Positions 44,398 through 53,390 are shown, numbered from the stretch's first letter. The stretch is 64,000 bases of DNA from Ralstonia pickettii DTP0602 (GCA_000471925.1 CP006668.1:1364001-1428000), one strand, 5' to 3'. The notes: generated by a model not told the origin, from the letters alone. Made by a program: numbers and translations.

Positions 44398-44423
44398 TGC
44401 GTAAATCATATACGCATTGCGTA
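44398..44423. promoter_or_regulatory. Three half-site operator, likely of the IclR regulator
   Basis: TGCGTA (44398-44403), TACGCA (44411-44416) and TGCGTA (44418-44423) alternate in orientation. The last two form a perfect 13-bp palindrome. The cluster lies in the divergent spacer between the Bug gene (start 44347) and the IclR gene, at the expected place for control of both. Confidence 0.6.
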
Positions 44424-44476
44424 ATGATTGAATGCGGGTTAACCTTGAACCAGCGCTGTCACTCCTTCTTCCCGTC

Positions 44477-45322
44477 ATGGCCCCGTCCCGCCCCAAATCC
44501 GCCGACGCCAACACCAAAGCCGCCGCCGCCCCACGCCCGCGCGAACGCCGCCAGCGCGTGCAGTCGGCGGTCACCGGCATGGCGGTGCTCAAGGGGCTGG
44601 CAAGACTGGGCGGCCGCGCCAGCCTGACCGCGCTGGCCGCGCAGATCGACGAAAGCCCGGCCAAGGTCCACCGCTACCTGGTCAGCCTGGTGGAAGAGGG
44701 CTTCGTCGCGCAGGAGGCCGGCACCCAGCAGTACCACCTGGGCTTCGAAGCGCTGCAGATCGGCATGGCCGCGATGCGCCAGGCCGACCCGATCCGGCTG
44801 GCCGAATCCGCGCTGGTGCGGCTGCGTGAAACGCTGGAAGTCACGTGCTTTGTCGCAGTGATGGGCAACAAGGGGCCGACCATCATGCGCTTCGAGGAAC
44901 CGGGCTTGCCGGTGACGGTGAACGTGCGCGCCGGGTCGGTGATGTCGCTGCTGTGGTCGGCCACCGGCCGCGTGTTCCTGGGGCTGCTCGACGAGAATCG
45001 CGTGCAGGCCCAGGCCGAGGAAGAGCTTGCCGAAGCCAGCCCGGCGCGACTGGCGCTGCTCGATCGCAAGGATCCCATCGGCGCGCTGCGCCGCATCGTG
45101 CAGGCCGACGACTGCGCCTGGGTGCGCGACATCAACCTGACCGGTATCAGCGCGGTGGCCGCGCCGGTGCGCGACTACACCGGCCGTGTCTGCGCGGTGC
45201 TGACTGCGCTGGGCGCCACCGGTGGATTCGACCCGGCCATCGACGGGCCCATCGGCAGCGCCGTGCGGCGCGAGGCGCGCGCGGTCAGCACGGCGCTGGG
45301 GTTCGCGGCGCCGGGCGCCTAG
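44477..45322 (+). CDS. IclR-family transcriptional regulator
   Basis: 281 aa from the ATG at 44477 (MAPSRPKS); an ATG-like start at 44432 is possible. The N-terminal winged helix (AVLKGLARLGGRASLTALAAQIDESPAKVHRYLVSLVEEGFV) and the GAF-like effector domain (about residues 115-270) are complete. It is divergent from the Bug/P450 genes and probably senses their substrate. Its stop overlaps the stop of phnM. Confidence 0.9.
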   Translation: MAPSRPKSADANTKAAAAPRPRERRQRVQSAVTGMAVLKGLARLGGRASLTALAAQIDESPAKVHRYLVSLVEEGFVAQEAGTQQYHLGFEALQIGMAAMRQADPIRLAESALVRLRETLEVTCFVAVMGNKGPTIMRFEEPGLPVTVNVRAGSVMSLLWSATGRVFLGLLDENRVQAQAEEELAEASPARLALLDRKDPIGALRRIVQADDCAWVRDINLTGISAVAAPVRDYTGRVCAVLTALGATGGFDPAIDGPIGSAVRREARAVSTALGFAAPGA

Positions 45323-46533
45323 GCCACTTCGCGCACCGCGGCCTCGCGCAGCAGCGATTCGCCGTCAGCCACATGCCGCGTCGAAGGATAGCCCGCGGCA
45401 AACACCAGCCGCCCGCCCGACCAGGTGTGCGTCACCATCGGCTGGCCCGCCACGCTGGACACGGCAATCAAGTCGGCGCGCAGTCCGGGCGCCAGGCGGC
45501 CGCGGTCGTTCAGCAGGCAGGCATCGGCGGGGTTGGCGGTGACCAGGGCCAGCGCCTCGTTCAGCGGCAGGTCGGCCTGCCGCGCCGCGGCATACGCGGC
45601 GGCGATCAGCGTGGAAGGCTGGTAGTCCGAGCAAAGGATCGTGCCCACGCCCGCGTGGATCGCGTCGATCGCGCGCATGGAACCGCTCTGGCTCTTGCCC
45701 CGCAGCACATTGGGGGCGCCGAGGATGGTCGGCAGCGCTTGCGCGCAGGCGGCCTGCGCGGTTTCCAGGTTGATCGGGAACTCGCTCATGCGCACGCCCA
45801 GCGCCTGCATGGCGGCGATGCGTTGCGGCGAATCGTCGTCATGGCTGGCCGTGGGGATGCCGAGTTCATGGGCCATGGCCACCAGCCGGTCGACGCGCTC
45901 GTGCGCGCCTTCCAGCGCCGCTGCTTTCTTGCCGGCGGCTTCGGCGGCTTCTTCGCGGCTCATGCCGTGGTTGCCCATCATGTAGGCCAGGTAGGCATCC
46001 AGCGTCTTGAACTGGCCCTGGCCCGGCGAGTGGTCCATCACGGACAGCAGGTCGACCACGCCCTCGGCCATCAGCATCTCAAGCACCGGCACCGCGCCTG
46101 CGTCGGTCACTTCATAGCGGCAGTGGATGCGGTTGTCGACCAGGCTGTGGCGGCGATACGCGGCCACGGTGCGCACCAGCGTGGCCGCCGTATCGACGTT
46201 GCGCACGCCAAAGTGATCGCCCGCGAAAGACAGCGCGTGGTACGGCGTGGTGATGCCGGCCGCGGCGTTGCGGCGGTCCACCTGCGCCACGGCGAAATCC
46301 AGCGGAAACAGCACGTTGGCACGCGGCTCGACTTCTTTCTCGATGGCGTCGCAATGCACGTCGACCAGCCCCGGCATCACGGTGTGGCCGTGCAGGTCGA
46401 TCTCGGTGGCGTGGGCCGGGACCGCGACCGGTTCGATGGCGGCGATGTGGCCATCCTCGATCAGCAGCGCGCTGTCGTGCAGCACGCGGTCGGGCAGCAC
46501 CAGGGTGGCGTGGGTCAGGTAGGTAGCAGGCAT
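45319..46533 (-). CDS. phnM: Alpha-D-ribose 1-methylphosphonate 5-triphosphate diphosphatase
   Basis: 404 aa from the ATG at 46533 (MPATYLTHATLVL). It is an amidohydrolase-fold enzyme releasing pyrophosphate from the ribosyl phosphonate triphosphate. Metal-site motifs are VDVHCDAIEKE, HCRYEV and SHDDDSPQ, and the PhnM signatures LSVMDHSPGQGQF and LGAPNVLRG are intact. It is last in the phnGHIJKLM operon, 13 bp after phnL. A second, more divergent PhnM-like gene lies at 52188. Confidence 0.92.
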   Translation of the reverse strand: MPATYLTHATLVLPDRVLHDSALLIEDGHIAAIEPVAVPAHATEIDLHGHTVMPGLVDVHCDAIEKEVEPRANVLFPLDFAVAQVDRRNAAAGITTPYHALSFAGDHFGVRNVDTAATLVRTVAAYRRHSLVDNRIHCRYEVTDAGAVPVLEMLMAEGVVDLLSVMDHSPGQGQFKTLDAYLAYMMGNHGMSREEAAEAAGKKAAALEGAHERVDRLVAMAHELGIPTASHDDDSPQRIAAMQALGVRMSEFPINLETAQAACAQALPTILGAPNVLRGKSQSGSMRAIDAIHAGVGTILCSDYQPSTLIAAAYAAARQADLPLNEALALVTANPADACLLNDRGRLAPGLRADLIAVSSVAGQPMVTHTWSGGRLVFAAGYPSTRHVADGESLLREAAVREVA

Positions 46534-46546
46534 GGGCGGATTCCTG

Positions 46547-47278
46547 TCAGGCGAGGGCGGTGGCGGGTTGCAGCGGCAGCAGGCGCGTGGCCACGGCATC
46601 GCGCACGGCGTCGTCGTGGAAGATGCCGACCAGCGCGCGGCCTTCGGCGAGTGCCTCGCGGATCAACTCGATCACGACCGCGCGGTTGTCGGCATCGAGC
46701 GATGCGGTCGGCTCGTCAAGCAGCAGGATCGGGTGGCCGCCGATCAGGCCGCGCGCGATATTCACGCGCTGCTGCTCGCCGCCGGAGAAGGTGGCCGGCG
46801 GCAAGTCCCACAGGCGGCGCGGCAGGTTCAGGCGCGCCAGCAGCACCTCGGCGCGGGCGCGGGCTTCTTCATGGCTGCCGCCGCGCTGTTGCAGCGGATC
46901 GGCCACCACGTCCAGTGCCGACACGCGCGGAATCGCCCGCAGGAACTGGCTGACGTAGCCAATCACGTCGCGGCGCAGCTTCAGCACGCGTTGCTCGGGC
47001 GCGTTGGTCAGCTCGACCCACGGTTCGCCTGCGGTGCTGGTGTCGCGCAGGCGGATGCTGCCTTCGGTGGCCAGGTAGTTGCCGTACAGGCAGCGCAGCA
47101 ACGTGCTCTTGCCGGTGCCCGACGGGCCCGACAGCACCAGGCATTCGCCCCGGGCCGCATCGAAATCGATCGCGCGCAGCACCGGCAGGCGGATGCCGCC
47201 CTGGTTGTGCAGCGTAAACATCTTGCCGAGGCCGCGGACCTCGACCAGCTTCTGTGCATTCTCTGCTTGCATCGTCAT
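46547..47278 (-). CDS. phnL: C-P lyase subunit PhnL (ABC-type ATPase)
   Basis: 243 aa. Walker A is GPSGTGKSTLL, the ABC signature is FSGGEQQRVNIARG, and Walker B is LLLDEPTASLD. PhnL works with PhnGHI in the transfer of ribosyl triphosphate to the phosphonate. Its ATG overlaps the phnK stop by one base. The length equals that of characterised PhnL. Confidence 0.93.
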   Translation of the reverse strand: MTMQAENAQKLVEVRGLGKMFTLHNQGGIRLPVLRAIDFDAARGECLVLSGPSGTGKSTLLRCLYGNYLATEGSIRLRDTSTAGEPWVELTNAPEQRVLKLRRDVIGYVSQFLRAIPRVSALDVVADPLQQRGGSHEEARARAEVLLARLNLPRRLWDLPPATFSGGEQQRVNIARGLIGGHPILLLDEPTASLDADNRAVVIELIREALAEGRALVGIFHDDAVRDAVATRLLPLQPATALA

Positions 47279-48054
47279 CAGCCTTGCAGGATGGAGGAGA
47301 CCAGCAACTGCGTATAGGGGTGCTGCGGGTCATCGAGGATCTGGTCGGTCAGGCCTTGCTCGACCACGCGGCCACCCTGCATGACCAGCGTGCGGTGCGC
47401 CAGCAGGCGCGCCACGGCCAGGTCGTGCGTGACCAGGATGGCGGCGAGGCCCAGGTCGGACACCAGGCGGCGCAACAGGTCCAGCAGGCGTGCCTGCACC
47501 GAGACGTCGAGCGAGGCCGTCGGTTCGTCCATGAACACCAGGCGTGGATGCGTGACCAGGTTGCGCGCGATCTGCAGGCGCTGCTGCATGCCGCCCGAGA
47601 AGGTGCCGGGCACGTCGTCGAGGCGGGCCAGGTCGATTTCCATTTTTTCGAGCCAGGCGCCGGCGACTTCGCGCAGGTTGCCGTAGTGGCGCTCGCCCAC
47701 GGCCATCAGCCGCTCGGCGATATTGGCGCCGGCGCTGACCTGCATGCGCAGGCCGTCGCGCGCGTGCTGGCGCACGAAGCCCCAGTCGGTGCGGGCCAGC
47801 AGGCGCATGCGTGCGCTGGACAGCGTGGCCAGGTCGGTCAGGCCGGATTCGCGCATGTCGTAGCTGACGCTGCCGCGCTGCGGCGGCGCCTGCATCGACA
47901 GGGCCTGCAGCAACGTGCTCTTGCCGGAGCCCGATTCGCCCACCACGCACAGCACTTCGCCGGGGTAGAGATCGAAACTGACGTCATGGCAGCCATGCAC
48001 GCCGTCCCAGGTGCGCGTCAGGTTGCGCACTGACAGTAGCGGGGTCGTGCTCAT
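47278..48054 (-). CDS. phnK: C-P lyase subunit PhnK (ABC-type ATPase)
   Basis: 258 aa from the ATG at 48054 (MSTTPLLSVRNLTRTW). Walker A is [11 protein letters not shown], the signature FSGGMQQRLQIARN and Walker B LVFMDEPTASLD. PhnK docks on the PhnGHIJ core complex as a dimer. It overlaps phnJ by 4 bp (ATGA). Confidence 0.93.
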   Translation of the reverse strand: MSTTPLLSVRNLTRTWDGVHGCHDVSFDLYPGEVLCVVGESGSGKSTLLQALSMQAPPQRGSVSYDMRESGLTDLATLSSARMRLLARTDWGFVRQHARDGLRMQVSAGANIAERLMAVGERHYGNLREVAGAWLEKMEIDLARLDDVPGTFSGGMQQRLQIARNLVTHPRLVFMDEPTASLDVSVQARLLDLLRRLVSDLGLAAILVTHDLAVARLLAHRTLVMQGGRVVEQGLTDQILDDPQHPYTQLLVSSILQG

Positions 48055-48953
48055 CGGGCACCTCCCGCGGCAGTCTTCACGGCTTGCTCGGCCTGGCGGT
48101 CGGCGCAGTACTCGGTGTCCGAGCACACGAACATGCGCGTGCCGGCGTCGTCGGTGATGATTTCATCGAGGTAGCTGTCGGTGGCGCCGCACTGGGCGCA
48201 GCAGCTGGACCATTTCTCCACCGTGAACGGGTGGTCGGCAAAGTCCAGGCTCCTGACCGAGGTGTACGGCGGCACGGCATAGACGCGCTTCTCGCGCCCG
48301 GCGCCGAACAGCATCAGCGCGGGGCTGCGGTCGAGCTTGGGGTTGTCGAACTTGGGGATCGGCGACGGCCGCATCATGTAGCGCTGGTTGACGATCACGG
48401 GATAGTCGTAGGTGGTGGCGATATGCCCGTGATGGGCAATGTCTTCATAGAGCTTGACGTGCATTGCGCCGTATTCGGACAGCGCGTGCATGGTGCGGGT
48501 CTCGCTCTCGCTCGGTTCCAGCCAGCGCAGCGGCTCGGGGATGGGCACCTGGAACACCATGGTCTGGCCCGCGCGCAGCGGCGTTTCCGGAATGCGGTGG
48601 CGGGTCTGGATGATGCTGGCTTCGGCGGTGCGCTCGGTGGTCTGCACGCCAGTCACGCGGCCGAAGAAGCGGCGGATATTGATGGCGTTGGTGGTGTCGT
48701 CCGAACCCTGGTCGATCACCTTGAGCATGTCCGGCTTGCCGATGATGGCGGCGGTGACCTGGATGCCGCCCGTGCCCCAGCCATAGGGCAGCGGCATTTC
48801 GCGGCTGCCGAATGGGACCTGGTAGCCGGGAATCGCCACGGCCTTCAGCAGCGCGCGGCGCAGCATGCGCTTGGTGGATTCGTCGAGATAGCCGAAGTTG
48901 TAGTGGTCGTCGCGGGCAAGGCCCGCGGTGGGGGATGCGTTCGCGGCGGTCAT
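48051..48953 (-). CDS. phnJ: C-P lyase catalytic subunit PhnJ (radical SAM)
   Basis: 300 aa from the ATG at 48953. It holds the radical-SAM cysteines near the C-terminus in CCAQCGATDSYLDEI followed by CSDTEYC. The N-terminal part (DDHYNFGYLDESTKRMLRRALLKAVAIPGYQVPF) is highly conserved. It breaks the carbon-phosphorus bond of 5-phosphoribosyl-1-phosphonate, giving an alkane and the cyclic phosphate. Start overlaps the phnI stop. Confidence 0.95.
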   Translation of the reverse strand: MTAANASPTAGLARDDHYNFGYLDESTKRMLRRALLKAVAIPGYQVPFGSREMPLPYGWGTGGIQVTAAIIGKPDMLKVIDQGSDDTTNAINIRRFFGRVTGVQTTERTAEASIIQTRHRIPETPLRAGQTMVFQVPIPEPLRWLEPSESETRTMHALSEYGAMHVKLYEDIAHHGHIATTYDYPVIVNQRYMMRPSPIPKFDNPKLDRSPALMLFGAGREKRVYAVPPYTSVRSLDFADHPFTVEKWSSCCAQCGATDSYLDEIITDDAGTRMFVCSDTEYCADRQAEQAVKTAAGGAR

Positions 48954-50086
48954 GCCAGCGTCTCCTCTTGCGGCTGTGGCTGCGGTGCACCTTGCGGCGG
49001 CACGGCAGGGGGGCTGGCGGCTTCCTGCTCCGCGCGCAGGCGGCGCAGCAGTTCCAGGTTGGCCTGGAAGTCCACGTAGTGGGGCAGCTTCAGGTGCTGC
49101 ACGAAGCCGGAGGCCTCGACGTTGTCGCTGTGGTACAGCATGAATTCGATATCGTTGGCGGGGGCGTCGGCGGCTTCGCCAAGCTCTTTCGCACGCATCG
49201 CGCGATCCACCAGCGCCATCGACATCGCCTTGCGCTCGTTGTAGCCGAACACCAGGCCGTAGCCGCGCGTGAAGCGGGGCGCCTCGTCGGCGCTGCCGGC
49301 GTACTGGCTGACCATCTGGCATTCGGTCAGCTCGATCTCGCCGATCGTCACCGCAAAGCCGAGTTCCTCGACGAACAGTTCGACTTCGGCCGTGCCGTAG
49401 CGGATCTCGGCCGCGAACGGGTGCGAGTTGCCGTAGCCGCGCTGCGTCGAATAGCCCATCGACAGCAAAAAGCCTTCATCGGCGCGCGCCAGGTTCTGCA
49501 GGCGCGCGGCGCGGCTGGCGGGGAAGGTCAGCGGTTCGCGGGTCAGGTCCGGCGGGGTCGGGTCGCCGAGAGGGATCTCGTCGGCTTCGACCAGTTCTTC
49601 GGCTTCGAGCAGGCCCGTTACGCGCGGCATGCTGGCGGCGAGGGGCTCGGCGGCGGGCGGCAGCGGGGCGGGCTCGCGGCCCGCTTCGAGCGAGAAGTCC
49701 AGCAGGCGCTGCGTGTAGTCATAGGTCGGCCCGAGCACCTGGCCGCCCGGCACGTCCTTGAAGGTGGACGAGATCCGGCGTTGCAGGCGCATCGCGCCGG
49801 TATCGAGCGGCTGGGTATAGCCGAACCGCGCGAGCGTGGTGCGGTATGCGCGCAGCAGGAAGATCGCCTCGATCTGGTCGCCGGCGGCCTGCTTCAGCGC
49901 CAGCGCGGCCAGGTGCGGGTCGTACAGCGAACCCTCGGCCATTACGCGCGACACTGCCAGCGGCATCTGTTCGCGGATCTGGGCCAGCGTGAGTTCCGGC
50001 ACCGCGGTGTCGCCGCGGCGGTACGTATCGAGCATCTGGTAGGAGTTCAGGATGGCGCGTTCGCCCCCTTTGACGGCTACGTACAT
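48950..50086 (-). CDS. phnI: C-P lyase subunit PhnI
   Basis: 378 aa. The start MYVAVKGGERAILNSYQML is the conserved PhnI N-terminus. PhnI is the nucleosidase/ribosyl-transfer subunit joining the phosphonate to the ATP ribose C1 after adenine release, with PhnGHL. The end is rich in Pro/Gln and overlaps phnJ. It is slightly longer than the E. coli protein. Confidence 0.93.
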   Translation of the reverse strand: MYVAVKGGERAILNSYQMLDTYRRGDTAVPELTLAQIREQMPLAVSRVMAEGSLYDPHLAALALKQAAGDQIEAIFLLRAYRTTLARFGYTQPLDTGAMRLQRRISSTFKDVPGGQVLGPTYDYTQRLLDFSLEAGREPAPLPPAAEPLAASMPRVTGLLEAEELVEADEIPLGDPTPPDLTREPLTFPASRAARLQNLARADEGFLLSMGYSTQRGYGNSHPFAAEIRYGTAEVELFVEELGFAVTIGEIELTECQMVSQYAGSADEAPRFTRGYGLVFGYNERKAMSMALVDRAMRAKELGEAADAPANDIEFMLYHSDNVEASGFVQHLKLPHYVDFQANLELLRRLRAEQEAASPPAVPPQGAPQPQPQEETLA

Positions 50087-50087
50087 G

Positions 50088-50705
50088 TCAGTCCTCCACG
50101 TGTGTGGTGCGCGTCAGCGCGCAAAATCGGTCGCCGCTGGCCAGCAGCAGGTCCACGCCGAGCGGGAAGCCGGTGATGTTGGCGCGCCAGCTGGCACGGA
50201 AGTCCGCCGGCAGCCCGGCCACGTGCAGCGTCTGCGTGGTTTCGATGCCGGGGCCGCGCAGCGTCAGCATGTCGCCATCGGCGAGCGAGGAGACTTCCAC
50301 CATCAGCGTGGCCGAGCGGTCCGGAAAGGCCGGCTGCCCCTGCGCACAGTCAGCCAGCGCGGGCATGGCGTACCCCGCTGGCACGCAGACAAAGGTGGCG
50401 GCACCGAGGTCGTCGGTCAGCGGGCATCCGCAGTGAAAGCGCAGGAACGCACGCGCCGCGGCGGGCACGCCGGCCGGCAGCCAGACCGGGGTATCGGGAT
50501 CGGCCAACGTCAGCAGCAGCGCTGCCAGCGCCGGCGACAGGCCCTCGGGCACGCCGCTGGTCACGGGTATCGCTTGCAGCTGGCCCGGATGGGCAAACGC
50601 ATGCAGCGTGGCGCGGAACACCTGCTGGGCATCGTCGACGGGATTGTCGAAGCCCGGCAGCAGCGAAGTGGCCGGGGCCGAGAGGATCGATTGGGCGGAT
50701 GTCAT
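50088..50705 (-). CDS. phnH: C-P lyase subunit PhnH
   Basis: 205 aa. It has the PhnH start (LLPGFDNPVDDAQQVFRATLHAFAHPGQLQAI) and the GFPLGVDLLLASGDRFCALTRTT end. PhnH is a PLP-fold-related core subunit with no bound cofactor. It overlaps phnG by one base at its start and ends 2 bp before phnI. Confidence 0.92.
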   Translation of the reverse strand: MTSAQSILSAPATSLLPGFDNPVDDAQQVFRATLHAFAHPGQLQAIPVTSGVPEGLSPALAALLLTLADPDTPVWLPAGVPAAARAFLRFHCGCPLTDDLGAATFVCVPAGYAMPALADCAQGQPAFPDRSATLMVEVSSLADGDMLTLRGPGIETTQTLHVAGLPADFRASWRANITGFPLGVDLLLASGDRFCALTRTTHVED

Positions 50706-51202
50706 CAGTCCTCTCCCCGGACCATGGTGAAGAATTCGACGCGCGTCTGGGCAGCGGTGGCCGCTGCGTGCGCGGCGCGTGCGGCATGGGCGCTGGCCAG
50801 CGGCGCCAGCACGACCTCCTGCACGCGCTGGTGCCAGGCGGGGCGCTGCAGCAGCGCGTCCAGTACGGCCGCCTGCTCCGCGTGGCGCGCGCTGCGGCCC
50901 TGGATATAGGCCACGCCCGCGGTACCTGCGGCATCGCCGTCTTCCAGCACGACCGCGCAGCGCGTGACCGTGATTTCTCCCAGGTTGAACTGGGCGCCGG
51001 TGCCGCCGGCACGGGCCCGCACCATCGCCATGCCGGATTCCGGCTTGCGCAGCAGGCGCCAGGCGGGCAGGGCCGCGGCCTGGCCAAGCCGCGTGTAGGC
51101 GGCATCGAGCGCCTCCGTTGGCGCTGTTGCCAGCACCCGCAGCCAGGCGGCGCGGGCCGCGTTGGCTTCGATGCCGGCCGGGCCGGCGGTTTCGCTTTGC
51201 AT
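50705..51202 (-). CDS. phnG: C-P lyase subunit PhnG
   Basis: 165 aa. Three start codons occur in a row (GTG 51208, ATG 51205, ATG 51202); the last has AGGGG at the best distance. The protein shows the PhnG signature FNLGEITVTRCAV and the helical end. It is the first gene of phnGHIJKLM. A PhnF-type site and a Pho-box-like repeat lie upstream at 51256-51288. Confidence 0.88.
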   Translation of the reverse strand: MQSETAGPAGIEANAARAAWLRVLATAPTEALDAAYTRLGQAAALPAWRLLRKPESGMAMVRARAGGTGAQFNLGEITVTRCAVVLEDGDAAGTAGVAYIQGRSARHAEQAAVLDALLQRPAWHQRVQEVVLAPLASAHAARAAHAAATAAQTRVEFFTMVRGED

Positions 51203-51255
51203 CATCACCCCTATACGTCTATACGTTTAGATGTTATTGCCTGAACACGCCGCTA

Positions 51256-51288
51256 CTAGACCACAGGCAGATGAACGTTTGATGACGG
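51256..51288 (-). promoter_or_regulatory. PhnF-like half-site and Pho-box-like repeat before phnG
   Basis: On the minus strand, TGGTCTAG (51263-51256) recurs in front of the second phnM-like gene. Next to it CCGTCAT-CAAA-CGTTCAT (51288-51271) has the 7+4+7 Pho-box spacing with 11 of 14 matches. A near copy of this repeat (GTGAACG-CTTG-ATGACAA on plus) stands at 51352-51369. Further, TATACGT is repeated twice at about 51212-51226. Confidence 0.45.
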
Positions 51289-51384
51289 CTCGGGAGTGTG
51301 GTCAGGCACCCCGACAGGGGAGCGCAACTGAGGCACAATCGCACGGCATTGGTGAACGCTTGATGACAAGAGGGCAGGGCAAGC

Positions 51385-52119
51385 ATGTCTGATCGGGAAG
51401 TAGAACGGGGTTCCGGCGTGGCGGTATGGCGCCAGATCGGCGAGGCGCTGGCGGACGACATCCGCAGGAAGCTGTACCTGCCCGGCGAGCAGTTGCCGCC
51501 GGAGCCGGAGCTGGCCACGCGCTTTGCCGTGAACCGCCACACCATCCGGCGCGCCATGGGCGAGCTGGAGCTGAGCGGACTGGTGCGGATCGAGCAGGGC
51601 CGCGGCACCTTCGTGCAGGAGCATGCGATCGACTACGCGATCGGGCGCCGCACGCGCTTCTCGCAGAACCTGGCCGCGCAGGGCATGCGCGGGCACACCG
51701 AGATCCTCGACAGCCAGGTGGTGCGCGCGCCCGAGGTGGCGAAGCACCTGGGGCTGCCGCGCACGGCCGAGATCCTGCACGTGCAGATGATCGGCAAGGC
51801 CGAGGAGCGCACCATCGACGTGGCCGAGCATTACTTCGACCTCAAGCGCTTTCCCGGCATCGACGCGGTGCTGCGCGACATGCAGTCGGTGTCGCGCGCG
51901 CTGGCGCACTTCGGCATTGCCGACTACACGCGCAAGTGGTCGCGCATTACCGCAGCCATGCCCAGCGCGCCGGTCGCGCGCCTGCTGAACCAGCCGAAGA
52001 CGCGGCCGGTATTGCAGGTCGAGGCACTCAACGTCGATATCGACGGCGCACCGGTGCAGTACAGCGTGACGCGGTTTGCCGGCGACTGGGTGCAACTCAC
52101 GGTGTCCGACAGCGACTGA
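51385..52119 (+). CDS. phnF: GntR/UTRA-family regulator of phosphonate genes
   Basis: 244 aa. N-terminal winged helix (AVWRQIGEALADDIRRKLYLPGEQLPPEPELATRFAVNRHTIRRAMGELELSG) and C-terminal UTRA ligand domain (residues about 95-235). PhnF represses phosphonate operons in other bacteria. It is divergent from phnG and first in the plus-strand set with phnM2, DUF1045 and phnN. Confidence 0.92.
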   Translation: MSDREVERGSGVAVWRQIGEALADDIRRKLYLPGEQLPPEPELATRFAVNRHTIRRAMGELELSGLVRIEQGRGTFVQEHAIDYAIGRRTRFSQNLAAQGMRGHTEILDSQVVRAPEVAKHLGLPRTAEILHVQMIGKAEERTIDVAEHYFDLKRFPGIDAVLRDMQSVSRALAHFGIADYTRKWSRITAAMPSAPVARLLNQPKTRPVLQVEALNVDIDGAPVQYSVTRFAGDWVQLTVSDSD

Positions 52120-52141
52120 GGAATGTTGTTGCCGGGCGCAT

Positions 52142-52149
52142 TGGTCTAG
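52142..52149 (+). promoter_or_regulatory. PhnF-like half-site before the second phnM-like gene
   Basis: TGGTCTAG recurs here and, on the other strand, at 51256-51263 before phnG. With the next bases it resembles the TGGT-N4-ACCA type operator of PhnF proteins. It lies in the 68-bp gap after phnF, so the three genes behind may have an own promoter. Confidence 0.4.
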
Positions 52150-52187
52150 ACATCTGTCTGTCATCTACCGGCGCTAACGTCTTGCCC

Positions 52188-53390
52188 ATGCACATGACCA
52201 ACCTAACTCAATCGCCGCCGCTGGCCGGTATCACGGGCCGCCGCGTGCTGGGCGCCGCGGGCATCGGCCCGGCGACGCTGGGCTTTCGCGACGGCCACGT
52301 GGCGCAGCAAGCGCTGGCGTCCGGCCCGTGCCTCGATGCGGGCGACCTGCTGGTGCTGCCGGGCATTGTCGACATCCACGGCGACGCCTTCGAGCGCGCG
52401 GTGATGCCGCGCCCCGGCGTCAGCTTCCCGTACGCGGGCGCGCTGCTCGACGTGGATCGCCAGTTGCTGGCGAACGGGATCACCACCGAATTCCACGGCG
52501 TGACGCTGTCCTGGGAAGGCGGGCTGCGCGGCGAGGCCTATGCGCTGCGCATGTTCGAAGCCATCGCGCAGCTCGGCCCCGTGCTTGGCGCCGCGCACAA
52601 GGTGCACCTGCGCTTCGAGGCCTACCACCTGGCCGGTGTTGAGACCGCGCTGTCATGGATGGCCGCTGGACGCGTAGACCTGCTGGCCATCAACGACCAC
52701 CTGCCGACGATGGCGCGCCGCATGGGCGACGAGCGCAAGATGCAGCAATACGCCGAGCGCGCCGAGTGCGACGTCGAGACCTTCCGCAGCCGCCTGCGCG
52801 CGGCCAGCGGCAATGCGCAGGAGGTGCCGGCGGCGATGGCACGCCTGATCGCCGCCGCACGCGACGCGGGGCTGCCGGTGGCGTCGCATGACGACCCGGA
52901 CGTGGCCACGCGCCAGCACTACCACCGCCGGGGCTGCCGCATCGCCGAGTTCCCGCTGACCATCGAAGCCGCGACGCTGGCCCGGCAGCTGGGCGACGCT
53001 ATCGTGTTCGGCGCGCCCAACGTGGTGCGCGGCACCAGCCATACCGGCGCGCCCAACGCGACCGAGATGGTGGCCGCCGGCCTGTGCACGGTGCTGGCGT
53101 CCGACTACAACTATCCCGCGCCGCTGCAGGCCGCATTCCGGCTGGCACAACTGGGCGTGCTGGACCTGCCCGGCGCCTGGCAACTGGTCTCGCGCAACCC
53201 GGCCCGTGCCGCCGGCCTGCGCGACCGCGGCACACTGGCCCCGGGCCTGCGCGCCGATGCCATCCTGGTCGATGACCGCCAGCCCGGCCTGCCGCGCGTC
53301 TGCGCCACCATCGTCAATGGCGAACTGAAGCATGCGGCGGCGTTCCTGCCGCAGGTCGATCTCGCCGAAGCCGGGACCCTGGCCGCATGA
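52188..53390 (+). CDS. Second PhnM-like amidohydrolase
   Basis: 400 aa from the ATG at 52188 (MHMTNLTQ); ATG 52194 is close. Metal motifs VDIHGDAFERAVMPRPGVSFPY, HLRFEAY and SHDDPD are kept, as is VFGAPNVVRG. The DHSPGQ motif is changed to NDHLPT, so substrate handling may differ from PhnM at 45319. It overlaps the DUF1045 gene by 4 bp, as in alphaproteobacterial phosphonate clusters. Either a second diphosphatase or a paralogue with a related nucleoside triphosphate substrate. Confidence 0.85.
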   Translation: MHMTNLTQSPPLAGITGRRVLGAAGIGPATLGFRDGHVAQQALASGPCLDAGDLLVLPGIVDIHGDAFERAVMPRPGVSFPYAGALLDVDRQLLANGITTEFHGVTLSWEGGLRGEAYALRMFEAIAQLGPVLGAAHKVHLRFEAYHLAGVETALSWMAAGRVDLLAINDHLPTMARRMGDERKMQQYAERAECDVETFRSRLRAASGNAQEVPAAMARLIAAARDAGLPVASHDDPDVATRQHYHRRGCRIAEFPLTIEAATLARQLGDAIVFGAPNVVRGTSHTGAPNATEMVAAGLCTVLASDYNYPAPLQAAFRLAQLGVLDLPGAWQLVSRNPARAAGLRDRGTLAPGLRADAILVDDRQPGLPRVCATIVNGELKHAAAFLPQVDLAEAGTLAA

